The notes: a model not told the origin generated them from the sequence alone. 14,257 bases of DNA from JBBSDV01 sp038240335 (GCA_038240335.1 JBBSDV010000078.1:1-14257); one strand, 5' to 3'. Counted from the stretch's first letter, positions 7,048 to 14,120 are shown. A program made the numbers and translations.

Positions 7048-7059
7048 CCAGCTAGCTGG
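7048..7059. promoter_or_regulatory. 12-bp perfect palindrome, candidate ino1 operator
   Basis: CCAGCTAGCTGG is its own reverse complement. It lies between the predicted promoter and the ino1 start and overlaps the GGAG ribosome binding site. A second, 9-bp palindrome (AAGTTACTT, 7062-7070) sits next to it at the likely transcription start. Both are placed where a repressor could block transcription or translation; the HTH of the encoded protein is an obvious candidate ligand. No binding is shown. Confidence 0.4.
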
Positions 7060-7072
7060 TTAAGTTACTTGC

Positions 7073-7101
7073 ACAATAGGACGACGAAAGATAGTAGTCA
7101 A
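7073..7101 (-). promoter_or_regulatory. Sigma-70-type promoter of the ino1 operon
   Basis: Read on the minus strand, TTGACT (7101-7096, 5 of 6 to consensus) and TATTGT (7078-7073, 4 of 6) are separated by 17 bp. Transcription would start near 7066, about 30 nt before the ino1 ATG. It is the best-spaced promoter in the window. Confidence 0.6.
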
Positions 7102-7477
7102 GTAAAGACAACTGTACAAAATGTTTCTGTTCGCCGTGATCGCGTTCGCCAATCCGCCGAGCGGCACAGGAGCAGATCCGCGGGTGAGCCGACAACCGAA
7201 ACTCCTCGTGCCCGCATTTCTCGGCGGCGGTTGGCGGGACGAACGAGCGATCAGCGGCGCACCTGGGCAGCGCCTGCAGCGCTCGGGAGCAGCGTAATCG
7301 CGTCGATTCGTTCGCCGACCTCCAAAATCGCTCGCGCCATTCGATCTGCCGCGGCGCGCCCTCGACTCAAACCGTACGGGTCTTCAGCGAATTTGACACG
7401 CTCTCGTCATGCGGGCAGGGCCCTCGCTCGTCGGAAGGTGTTTATACTCGGACATCTGCTTATGTCATCATCGCGGG
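7102..7477. other. Divergent intergenic region
   Basis: This lies between the ino1 promoter and the sugar dehydrogenase. A plus-strand open frame runs through it but is Arg-rich, lacks a ribosome binding site and is out of frame with the real gene. A 29-codon minus-strand frame (7340-7251) looks mildly protein-like but has no ribosome binding site. A TATACT at 7443-7448 is a possible -10 for the downstream gene, without a matching -35. Confidence 0.4.
7443..7448 (+). promoter_or_regulatory. Possible -10 element of the sugar dehydrogenase gene
   Basis: TATACT matches 5 of 6 consensus positions and lies 29 nt before the favoured GTG start. No acceptable -35 is 16-18 nt upstream; the nearby TTGACA at 7393-7398 is 44 nt away, too far. 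Weak call. Confidence 0.3.
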
Positions 7478-9364
7478 GTGGGTGTGGCCGGGAAAGCGCT
7501 GATCGCTGTCCTCGCGGTAATCGCAGTGCTGCTCGAACTCGGGGTGCCGCATGTCCTGCCACCCATGCGCTCGGCGGATGCAGCGAGCATTGCGCTCCAA
7601 CCCGCCACGAGCGGATTGACCCAGCCGAATGCCATCGTGAACGCTGGCGACAGTCGGCTGTTCATCGTCCAGCAGGGCGGGCTGATCCGAGTGTACAGCG
7701 CGGGCCAGCTGCTCCCCGCTCCGTTTCTCGACGTCTCGGCTTTGATCTCGACCGGCGACGAGCGCGGCCTGCTCGGCCTGGCGTTCCATCCAAATTTCGC
7801 CAGCAGTGGATTCTTCTACGTCTATTACACCAACCTCGACGGTGACATCGTGATCGCGCGCTATTCTGCGAGCGCCAACTCGAACATCGCGAACGCGAAC
7901 TCGGCATCGATTGTGCTTACCATTCCCCACCCGACGAATGTAAATCACAACGGAGGCCAACTGCTCTTCGGCCCCGACGGCAGGCTATACATCGGCGTTG
8001 GCGACGGTGGTGGGGGCGGCGACCCTGCGAACAACGCTCAGAACCTCGGCGTGTTGCTCGGCAAAATCCTGCGCATCGATGTCGATGTGCCGGGCCAACC
8101 GTACGGCATACCGGCAGACAATCCGTTTCTCGGCGTTGCCGGCGCGCAGCCCGAGATCTGGGCCTACGGCCTGCGGAATCCGTGGCGGTTCTCGTTCGAC
8201 CGTCTTACGCACGAGTTCTTCATCGGCGACGTCGGCCAAGGCGCGTGGGAAGAAGTGGACTATCAGGCGGCGGGCCGCGGCGGCGGCGCGAACTACGGCT
8301 GGCGGGCGATGGAAGGGGCTCATTGCTACGACGGCTCGACGTCGTGCAACGTCCTCGGTGGATACCAATTGCCGGTTCTCGAGTACAACCACGCGGACGG
8401 CGCCTGCGCGATCACGGGCGGATATCGCTATCGCGGCAGCGCGGCCGGGTTGGCGGGGTATTACATCTACGGCGACTTCTGCTCCGGCAGCATCTGGGGC
8501 GCGACTCAGTCCGGCGCCACCTGGACGTCGACGTTGCTTGTCGACACGACGTTCTTCATCAGCAGCTTCGGCGAAGACGCGTCGGGCGAAATCTACGTCC
8601 TCGACTACAGCGCCGGCGCCATGTATCGGCTAAGCGCCGTCGACACGGATGCCGACGGCGTGATCGACGCGGTCGATAACTGTGTCAACACGCCAAATCC
8701 CGGACAGCAGAACGTTGATGCGAACTTCGTTGATCTACCGTCACCGAAGTACAGCTTCGATGACAAGACATGGGTCAACTCGGACACGCTTGGCGACGCA
8801 TGCGACGCCGACGCCGACAACGACGGGCTGACGAATGCGTTGGAGGGCGCTCTTGGCCCCGGTGGTGGGTCGCACAGTCTCTGCCCAGTTGCATCGGCGC
8901 CGACGAACCCGTTGCGGTACGACAGCGATGGCGATCGCTACACCGATGGGGCCGAATGCGCGCTCGGTTCCGATCCGATGAACGTCGCGTCCGTCCCCGC
9001 AATTCCGAGCGCGATCAATGACAGCGACCACGACCTGCTTTCGAATGGCTTCGAGAATGCGATCGGCACGGATCCCCTGGTGGCAGACACCGATGGCGAC
9101 CACATCAACGACGGATACGAATACTTGCGGTACGGAAGCAATCCACTATCGGTCAACACCGACGGCGATGCATGCGGCGATGGCGCAGAGATCGCATCAG
9201 TGAACGCCGATGGCGTTGTGAATGTCAGCGACCTGTTGATCGTTGCCAGCGCCTTCGGTAGTTCGAGCAGCGGGAGATACGTACTTGACTTCGACATCAA
9301 TAAGGACGGCGCGATCAATTCCGTTGATCTCGCTATGATCGCGTCGTTGTTCAATCAGTGCTGA
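7478..9364 (+). CDS. Secreted PQQ-type sugar dehydrogenase with thrombospondin-3 repeats and dockerin-like C-terminus
   Basis: This is a 628-residue exported protein. The GTG at 7478 (or 7484) is preferred because it starts just before the signal peptide VAGKALIAVLAVIAVLLEL; the ATG at 7409 would add 23 non-signal residues. Residues about 38-385 form a six-bladed propeller of the GSDH family. ERGLLGLAFHPNF, NHNGGQLLFGPDGRLYIGVGDGG (His157, the family's catalytic His) and YGLRNPWRFSFD follow soluble glucose dehydrogenase, which oxidises aldose sugars with PQQ. Residues about 387-570 contain Asp-rich calcium-binding repeats of the thrombospondin-3 type (DTDADGVIDAVDNC, DADADNDGLTNALE, DTDGDHINDGYE). 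The last about 55 residues hold two EF-hand-like loops (NADGVVNVSDLL and DINKDGAINSVDLA), the layout of a type I dockerin. It stands alone; substrate and PQQ use are inferred from family. Confidence 0.8.
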   Translation: MGVAGKALIAVLAVIAVLLELGVPHVLPPMRSADAASIALQPATSGLTQPNAIVNAGDSRLFIVQQGGLIRVYSAGQLLPAPFLDVSALISTGDERGLLGLAFHPNFASSGFFYVYYTNLDGDIVIARYSASANSNIANANSASIVLTIPHPTNVNHNGGQLLFGPDGRLYIGVGDGGGGGDPANNAQNLGVLLGKILRIDVDVPGQPYGIPADNPFLGVAGAQPEIWAYGLRNPWRFSFDRLTHEFFIGDVGQGAWEEVDYQAAGRGGGANYGWRAMEGAHCYDGSTSCNVLGGYQLPVLEYNHADGACAITGGYRYRGSAAGLAGYYIYGDFCSGSIWGATQSGATWTSTLLVDTTFFISSFGEDASGEIYVLDYSAGAMYRLSAVDTDADGVIDAVDNCVNTPNPGQQNVDANFVDLPSPKYSFDDKTWVNSDTLGDACDADADNDGLTNALEGALGPGGGSHSLCPVASAPTNPLRYDSDGDRYTDGAECALGSDPMNVASVPAIPSAINDSDHDLLSNGFENAIGTDPLVADTDGDHINDGYEYLRYGSNPLSVNTDGDACGDGAEIASVNADGVVNVSDLLIVASAFGSSSSGRYVLDFDINKDGAINSVDLAMIASLFNQC

Positions 9365-10254
9365 AGATACGTCTGCAGTCCGTCACGCAGTGAGGTGCGT
9401 TGCGGGTGAAGCGCAGCGTCGATCGCCGTATTGTCGGCGACGGCGGCTTCCGTGATGAAGTCGATCGCATCGGCCGAGAGCGGCGGCGACGGCAGCACGG
9501 ATGTCAGCGTTCCGATCGCCTTGCCCACAAAGGCCGGTTGGTGCAGCAGCGGTCGCTTCTTGCCCTGTACTTCGAGCGCCGTCTTGACGACATCGTTCAT
9601 CGACATTACGTCCGGACCGCCAAGCTCGAACAGCTCGTTCGCAGCCTCCGGACGCAATGCGGCGTCGGCGACGACGCGCCCGACGTCGTCGATAAATACT
9701 GGCTGCATGTCCTGCTTGCCGTCGCCGAACATCGGGATGAAGGGCAGCATCTTGCCGAAGCCGAGGAAACGGTTCAGCGACACATCGCGCGGGCCGAAGA
9801 CCCACGTCGGCCGCACGATCGACCATTCGAGGCCGCTGTTGCGCAGATAATCCTCGGCCTCCCACTTGTAGCGAAACCAGTGCTTCTCCGCGTCCTTCGC
9901 CGCGCCGACACCGCTGACATACACGAAGCGCGTCACGCCCGCCGCTTTTGCCGCATCGACCTGGTGCCTCGTTCCCTTGAGGTCAATCTCCTCGAAGGTG
10001 TAGCCCTTGCTTCGCTTCTCGATCGGCGAGCCGGGAAATTGCACGGCGTTGATTACAATGCCGATGCCGTCCATCGCCGCGGCAAGCGTTGACGGCTGCC
10101 GCACGTCGCCTTCACGCGCGGCGACGCCGCTGCCGAACTGCTCCGTGATTTTCGATGCGCTGCGGCCGAGTACGGCCACCTTCTCGCCACGTCGAACCAG
10201 CTCGTCGACGATTGCCGAGCCGACGAACCCCGTGCCGCCTGATACAAGAATCAT
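9355..10254 (-). CDS. NDUFA9-like atypical SDR, NAD(P)-binding protein
   Basis: This is a 299-residue extended/atypical short-chain dehydrogenase of the complex-I NDUFA9-like group. It has the Rossmann glycine motif GGTGFVG (6-12), FVYVSGVGA, the YKWEAEDYLRNSGLEWSIVRPTWVFGP block and a FIDDVGRVVADA segment. Such proteins bind NAD(P)H; in bacteria they are usually not a structural complex I subunit, and roles in quinone or lipid metabolism have been proposed. The start at 10254 is taken because AGGAGG lies 8 nt upstream and MILVSGGTGFVG begins immediately; the 32-residue upstream extension is unlike the family. Its last 10 bases overlap the end of the convergent sugar dehydrogenase gene. The catalytic role is uncertain. 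Confidence 0.78.
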   Translation of the reverse strand: MILVSGGTGFVGSAIVDELVRRGEKVAVLGRSASKITEQFGSGVAAREGDVRQPSTLAAAMDGIGIVINAVQFPGSPIEKRSKGYTFEEIDLKGTRHQVDAAKAAGVTRFVYVSGVGAAKDAEKHWFRYKWEAEDYLRNSGLEWSIVRPTWVFGPRDVSLNRFLGFGKMLPFIPMFGDGKQDMQPVFIDDVGRVVADAALRPEAANELFELGGPDVMSMNDVVKTALEVQGKKRPLLHQPAFVGKAIGTLTSVLPSPPLSADAIDFITEAAVADNTAIDAALHPQRTSLRDGLQTYLQH

Positions 10255-10387
10255 CCGAACTGCCTCCTGTGTGCCTCTTCGCGCTCGACAAGGATGGAGC
10301 GGCAACATCGCTTCCCAATGGTATGCGCAGACGAATGCCAACCAGATCACTCAACAATGCACATTGCATAGCAAAGCAACTCGCCGT

Positions 10388-11236
10388 TCAGTGTGAATGT
10401 AACTGCTTCTTCGGCAGACCCATCGCGATCGGCTCGTCCTTCACGAACGACGAGATGATATGGGCCAGGGCGTCGGGCTGCTCCTCCCAGTACGTCGCCG
10501 TTGGCGCGACAGCGAGGCGCGCGTGGGGCATGCGCTCGTGCAGCAGTTCTCCGGACGCGAGGGGGTGAATCGGATCATCGGGATGGGTGAGGATGAGCGT
10601 CGGCTGGGCGATCTCGCCGAAGCGCTCGGTCGGCAGGGGAGCTGAGTCGAAGAGCAAGCCGCGGATCGCCGGCACGATGACGGCGCGGCGCTGCGACGCG
10701 AAAAAGCTGCGGAGATCGTTCTCGGGATTCGTGCGCTGTGCTTGCTTCGCCTGCGGCGTCGCCATGATGATGCGCGCCGCCATCCTCGATCCGAGCAGGC
10801 GATACAGGAATGCGACCGAGCCGAAGTAGAGGTGCGCCGTCCTTCGGTGGGCGCCGAAGGGTGGGGGCGACATCAGGATCAATTTCTCGACCGCCTCGGG
10901 ATGCACGAGGGCGAGCATGAGCGCCGTGCCGGCGCCCATCGAGCCGCCGTACACGCTTGCTTGCTCGATGCCGAGCGCTTGCATCAGGCCGAGCATGTCT
11001 TCGGCCAGGCTGCTCCAGTGATAGTCGCGCCTCCGCGGCGTGTAGCCGGAGCGTCCGTGTCCGCGCGCGTCGTAGGCGATGACGCGCAGCCCGCGCTTTG
11101 CGATCTCCGCCGGGCGCTCGGCGAAGCGCTCCATCAGGTCGACGCTACCCATCAGTCCGTGCGCCATGATCAGCGCCGGTCCGTCGCCGTGTTCTTCGTA
11201 GTACAGATCGACGCCGCGAACCACTACGGTTGGCAT
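10388..11236 (-). CDS. Alpha/beta hydrolase lacking the usual catalytic His
   Basis: This is a 282-residue alpha/beta hydrolase fold protein. MAHGLMGS supplies the oxyanion loop, YDARGHGRSG is the strand 4 signature, and YGGSMGAGTA is the nucleophile elbow (Ser99). THPDDP (Asp220/Asp221) is the acid position. In relatives a G-x-G-H segment near the C-terminus carries the catalytic His; here the equivalent reads PTATYWEEQP, with Tyr249 in its place. I re-read this from the DNA. His259 is close but not in the expected place. ATG 11236 has GAGG 5 nt upstream, 16 nt after the stop of the degenerate SDR, so it is the third gene of that operon. An esterase or C-C hydrolase role is possible only if another His serves. 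Confidence 0.8.
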   Translation of the reverse strand: MPTVVVRGVDLYYEEHGDGPALIMAHGLMGSVDLMERFAERPAEIAKRGLRVIAYDARGHGRSGYTPRRRDYHWSSLAEDMLGLMQALGIEQASVYGGSMGAGTALMLALVHPEAVEKLILMSPPPFGAHRRTAHLYFGSVAFLYRLLGSRMAARIIMATPQAKQAQRTNPENDLRSFFASQRRAVIVPAIRGLLFDSAPLPTERFGEIAQPTLILTHPDDPIHPLASGELLHERMPHARLAVAPTATYWEEQPDALAHIISSFVKDEPIAMGLPKKQLHSH

Positions 11237-11252
11237 ACGTACCTCGGGTCGG

Positions 11253-12059
11253 TTACAGGTGCGTCGTCAGGCCACCATCGACGAAGAGCACCTGGCCGCT
11301 GATGTAGCCGCACGACTCCGATGCGAGATAGACGGCGAGCGGGCCGAGCTCGTCCGCGGCGCCGGCGCGCTTCATCGGCACGAAGCGGACGGTCTGATTG
11401 GCGGCCGGATCGGGGTTGCCGATCGCGGGCGAGTACTCCATCCAGCCGGCGGCGATCGCATTCACGGTGATGCCGCTCGGCCCCCACTCGGTGGCGAGCG
11501 CACGCGGGAGATTGAGGATGCCCGCCTGCGCCGCCGCGTAGGCAGCCGCGTTCGCGATCGCGCGCTCACCGAGCACGGACGCGACGTTGATGATGCGACC
11601 GCCGCGTTCCTGCTTGAGCATCTCCTTGCCGGCGGCGCGGCAGCCATGGAATGTGCCGGCGAGATTCACCTGCATCACCTTGTTCCACTCCATGTCCGTC
11701 GTCGATTCGGCGCTCTTGCCGAGAAAGAGATCGGGCGCATTCACGAGGATATCAATGCCATCCATCGCCTTTGCGACCTGCCGTACCATCACCTGCACGC
11801 CCTGGCCGAGCGTGACATCGGTCGCCACAGTCGACGACCTGCGGCCCATCTTCGTCAGCTCTTGCTGTACGCGCTTGACGCGCATGATCTCGTCGCCATC
11901 GTTCGAGATCGACGACACGGTGACATCCGCTCCCGCCTCGCCAAAGGCAAGCGCGATGGCGCGCCCGGCCGGAGCGCCCGCTCCGATGACGAGCGCCTGC
12001 TTGCCGCTCAGGTCGTACGCGTCGAGACCGAGGCGGACGTCGCCCCATTCGTTCTCCAT
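11253..12059 (-). CDS. Divergent SDR-family protein without the catalytic Lys
   Basis: This is a 268-residue classical SDR by length and layout, ending in the family's GQVLFVDGG block, but with three departures. The glycine motif reads IGAGAPAG (25-32; Pro at a usual Gly), NNAG is replaced by VNAPD (106-110), and the active site is Ser161, Tyr174, Gln178 (YAAAQ instead of YxxxK). Gln178 is confirmed by the CAG codon. The Lys normally lowers the Tyr pKa and holds the nicotinamide ribose, so full dehydrogenase activity is doubtful. The start ATG 12059 overlaps the upstream SDR stop (TGATG); a TTG one codon earlier is also possible. It lies between an intact SDR and a hydrolase. It may be a non-catalytic partner of the intact SDR or have changed chemistry. 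Confidence 0.8.
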   Translation of the reverse strand: MENEWGDVRLGLDAYDLSGKQALVIGAGAPAGRAIALAFGEAGADVTVSSISNDGDEIMRVKRVQQELTKMGRRSSTVATDVTLGQGVQVMVRQVAKAMDGIDILVNAPDLFLGKSAESTTDMEWNKVMQVNLAGTFHGCRAAGKEMLKQERGGRIINVASVLGERAIANAAAYAAAQAGILNLPRALATEWGPSGITVNAIAAGWMEYSPAIGNPDPAANQTVRFVPMKRAGAADELGPLAVYLASESCGYISGQVLFVDGGLTTHL

Positions 12060-12874
12060 CAAACGCCCACTTCGGGCGCGAAGCCCATCGGCGCCAGGCC
12101 GCCGGCGAGACCGCCGCCGTCGATCACGAAGCCCTGTCCGGTGACGTAGCTCGATGCGTCGGACGCGAGAAAGATCGCCAGCGGGCCGAGCTCCCAGGCA
12201 TAGCCGAGTCGCTGCGCCGGCAGGTAACGGCCGCGCGTCTTGGCGAAGATCTGCTCCTGCTCGTTTCGTGCCGGCGACTGCGTGACGAAGCCGGGGATGA
12301 TGCAGTTAACGCGAATCTGATGCCGGATCAGCATCGCCGCCATCGACTTCGTGATCGCGATGACGCCCGCTTTCGCAGCCCCGTAGCCGAAGCTCATCGG
12401 GTAAGCGCGCATGGCGGTGCCAGAGGCGACGTTGATGATCGTGCCGCCGTGCCCTTGCGCCGCCATCACCTTCGACGCGGCGCGGCCGCAGTAAAACGCG
12501 CTTGAGAGATTGACGTCGAGCGTGTCGTGCCAATCGTCGTCGTTGACGTCCCAGAGCTCGGCGTTCGCGCCACGCATGTCACCGATGCCGGCGTTCGAGA
12601 GCATGATGTCGAGGCGGCCGAACTCGGCTACCGCGCGGGCGATCAGCGCGTCGCACTGCGCCGAATCGCGCACATCCGCCGGCTGCGCGACCGCACGACG
12701 GCCGAGTGCCTCGATGTCCGCTGCCGTGTGTTCGATCTGCGATGCCGTACGGGCCGCGCAGACGACATCGGCGCCCGCGCCAGCGAGCGCGAGCGCCATC
12801 TGCCGGCCGAGGCCGCGACCGGCGCCTGTCACGATCGCGACCTTGCCCGTGAGTTGCAGGCGTTCTAATACCAT
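12059..12874 (-). CDS. Classical short-chain dehydrogenase/reductase
   Basis: This is a 271-residue NAD(P)-dependent oxidoreductase with every classical SDR landmark: TGAGRGLG (16-23), a DVRD acidic stretch, SNAG (93-96), Ser151, Tyr164 and Lys168 (YGAAK), and GQGFVIDGG near the end. It would interconvert a carbonyl and an alcohol on an unidentified substrate. The ATG at 12874 is chosen because AAGAGG lies 6 nt upstream. The ATG at 12898 falls inside a likely -10 (TACAAT), and ATG 12880 has no spaced ribosome site. It is the first gene of a three-gene operon, coupled by TGATG to the degenerate SDR. Confidence 0.85.
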   Translation of the reverse strand: MVLERLQLTGKVAIVTGAGRGLGRQMALALAGAGADVVCAARTASQIEHTAADIEALGRRAVAQPADVRDSAQCDALIARAVAEFGRLDIMLSNAGIGDMRGANAELWDVNDDDWHDTLDVNLSSAFYCGRAASKVMAAQGHGGTIINVASGTAMRAYPMSFGYGAAKAGVIAITKSMAAMLIRHQIRVNCIIPGFVTQSPARNEQEQIFAKTRGRYLPAQRLGYAWELGPLAIFLASDASSYVTGQGFVIDGGGLAGGLAPMGFAPEVGV

Positions 12875-12896
12875 AGTCATCCTCTTGTCGTGCGGC

Positions 12897-12902
12897 ATTG
12901 TA
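12897..12902 (-). promoter_or_regulatory. Possible -10 element of the SDR/hydrolase operon
   Basis: TACAAT on the minus strand matches 5 of 6 consensus bases and would start transcription near 12890, leaving a 16-nt leader before ATG 12874. Its -35 (TTCCCG at 18 bp) is poor. Confidence 0.35.
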
Positions 12903-12995
12903 TGCGCGGGCAAGTTGGTGCGGGAAGCGTCCACGCCAAAACAATCTTCGCTATGCTGCGACGATCACCGACGCGCATCCGCAAGGGAGGTCGCC

Positions 12996-13346
12996 TTGTC
13001 CGAGTATCAATTCGAACGCGAGTCGCGCACACCGTACTCCGAGGCCTACACGGTAGAGGAACACGGCGATGTTATCGCGCGCGTCGATCTGCATTTCACG
13101 AGCACGAGCATCGTCTATGCGACGCTCTGCGTGCCCGTCGACTTCGACGAAGACGACGTACAGGATCTGATCGGTGATATCGATGAGCGTCTTGTGCTGA
13201 GCACCGATCCGTATCGTGACGACTTCGTCGTAACGGTATGGCGCGGCACGCAGGCCGGCGTCTACTCAGAGGAATCGGACGACGATGATGAGGACGGCGA
13301 ACCGAACGAGACCGGGGTGTCCAACGGTCACGCGTCGGTGACCTAA
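12996..13346 (+). CDS. Small acidic protein of unknown function
   Basis: This is a 116-residue protein from TTG 12996, preceded by GGGAGG 5 nt upstream. I do not recognise the family. Residues 1-90 look like a compact alpha/beta domain (VIARVDLHF, YATLCVPVDF, DFVVTVWRGT strands). The remainder is a flexible Asp/Glu-rich tail (EESDDDDEDGE), giving a very acidic protein. There is no signal peptide or membrane segment, so it is probably cytoplasmic. It is transcribed divergently from the SDR operon and converges on the MerR gene with 19 bp between stops. The strong ribosome site and the clear coding pattern support a real gene. Confidence 0.65.
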   Translation: MSEYQFERESRTPYSEAYTVEEHGDVIARVDLHFTSTSIVYATLCVPVDFDEDDVQDLIGDIDERLVLSTDPYRDDFVVTVWRGTQAGVYSEESDDDDEDGEPNETGVSNGHASVT

Positions 13347-13365
13347 CTCGGCGTTCCGCGAGCCG

Positions 13366-13857
13366 TTAGCCGGCCGGCAACGACGCGAGGTCATCCAAGT
13401 GCTGGAGCCAACCGTCGTACCGCGTCACCTTCTCTTCAAGATGCGATTTCATGTCGAGGAGCGCGGCGAGCTTCTGGTCGATGACGGCGACCTGCCGGAC
13501 AGTGACTTCCTTGGCCTTTTCAATCTTCGCGCGGCGTTCCGAGACCTCGGCGTCGCGGCGATAGGTCGCCTTGATCTGCGACTTAATCTCCTCGGCCTCG
13601 ACCATGTCCTTGATGTCGGCGAGCGTGAACCCGAGCAGCGTCTGCAGCCGCTTGACCTCCTCCACGCGCCGCACGTCGTCCTCCGAATACAGGCGAAAGC
13701 CGCCATCGAGGCGCGAAGGCGGCTTGAGGAGGCCTTTCTCTTCGTAAAACCGGAGCGTGCGCTGCGTGACGCCGGTGCGCTCCGCCACCTCGCCGATCTG
13801 CAGGTACGCGTGCTCCTGTGAGGCTGGCTCGATGGTGGGTGCGCGCTTCGTGGTCAT
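13366..13857 (-). CDS. MerR-family transcriptional regulator
   Basis: This is a 163-residue regulator. Residues about 18-88 are the winged HTH of the MerR family (LQIGEVAERTGVTQRTLRFYEEKGLL, wing with GGFRLYSEDDVRRVEEV). Residues about 92-150 are a long charged coiled coil for dimerisation (SERRAKIEKAKEVTVRQVAVIDQKLAAL). No Cys pair or ligand domain follows, so the signal is unknown and metal sensing is unlikely. It is not a clear HspR match. The gene is divergent from dnaJ, and a near-palindrome lies in its own promoter spacer, consistent with autoregulation by DNA distortion. Confidence 0.85.
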   Translation of the reverse strand: MTTKRAPTIEPASQEHAYLQIGEVAERTGVTQRTLRFYEEKGLLKPPSRLDGGFRLYSEDDVRRVEEVKRLQTLLGFTLADIKDMVEAEEIKSQIKATYRRDAEVSERRAKIEKAKEVTVRQVAVIDQKLAALLDMKSHLEEKVTRYDGWLQHLDDLASLPAG

Positions 13858-13864
13858 CTCTTCG

Positions 13865-13895
13865 ATCGTAGCGAAACACTAACGCGAACGTCAAG
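13865..13895 (-). promoter_or_regulatory. MerR gene promoter with candidate operator
   Basis: On the minus strand TTGACG (13894-13889) and TACGAT (13870-13865) are 18 bp apart, the longer spacing typical of MerR-controlled promoters. An imperfect dyad, plus strand CTAACGCGAACGTCAAG (13879-13895), overlaps the -35 and spacer, as expected for MerR binding. The ATG follows 7 bp after the -10, so the transcript would be nearly leaderless. Confidence 0.5.
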
Positions 13896-13924
13896 GTAAA
13901 CGTACATCGAAACGACCGGCAAGC

Positions 13925-14045
13925 TGGCTATCGCGCTTGTACGCGTTCATGCGATTCGCAGGCCCGAAGGCTGCGCAGGCTCAACCAAGTGTCGAGGGCA
14001 CTGGCATCGGTGAGCCTCGCAGACTGATCTCCCGTGCGATAGCCA
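13925..14045. ncRNA. Candidate multi-stem structured RNA or inverted-repeat element
   Basis: TGGCTATCGC (13925-13934) pairs perfectly with GCGATAGCCA (14036-14045), extendable to 12 bp with one G-U. Inside are nested stems. CGCAG/CTGCG plus CC/GG with a CGAA loop spans 13957-13975. AGGCTCA/TGAGCCT spans 13977-14017, and within it CCA-GTG/CAC-TGG spans 13985-14004. Together they give a closed multi-branch shape of 121 nt. I could not match it to tRNA, SRP RNA, tmRNA or a known riboswitch. The strand is undetermined, and no convincing promoter lies before it. A short mobile repeat is the alternative. Confidence 0.35.
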
Positions 14046-14120
14046 AATTCATTTGGCCAACATTGATGGTAATGCTATCAACTTAGATGCTTCATGCTAT
14101 GTGAATCGGCGCCTCAAACC

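Noticed and set aside
7251..7340. 29-codon minus-strand frame, mildly protein-like
   Set aside because: No ribosome binding site and too short to judge; it may be chance or a remnant.
7393..7398. TTGACA as a -35 for the sugar dehydrogenase
   Set aside because: The only good -10 (TATACT, 7443) is 44 bp away, far outside the allowed spacing.
7069..7845. 258-codon plus-strand open frame before and into the sugar dehydrogenase
   Set aside because: Arg/Ser-rich, no ribosome binding site, out of frame with the real gene and overlapping the ino1 promoter.
9355..10254. Structural subunit of respiratory complex I
   Set aside because: NDUFA9-like proteins in bacteria usually occur without nuo genes, and none is near here; only NAD(P) binding is supported.
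10355..10366. CAATG/CATTG dyad upstream of the NDUFA9-like gene
   Set aside because: Only a 5-bp stem with a 2-nt loop and no aligned promoter; it is expected by chance in a window this size.
13366..13857. HspR heat-shock repressor
   Set aside because: The HTH and coiled coil fit generic MerR proteins, the HspR-type helix sequence is absent, and HspR is usually downstream of dnaJ in the same direction.
13925..14045. tRNA, SRP RNA or known riboswitch in the structured element
   Set aside because: No T-loop or anticodon arm, no SRP GGAAG signature, and no TPP, cobalamin or other consensus that I could find.
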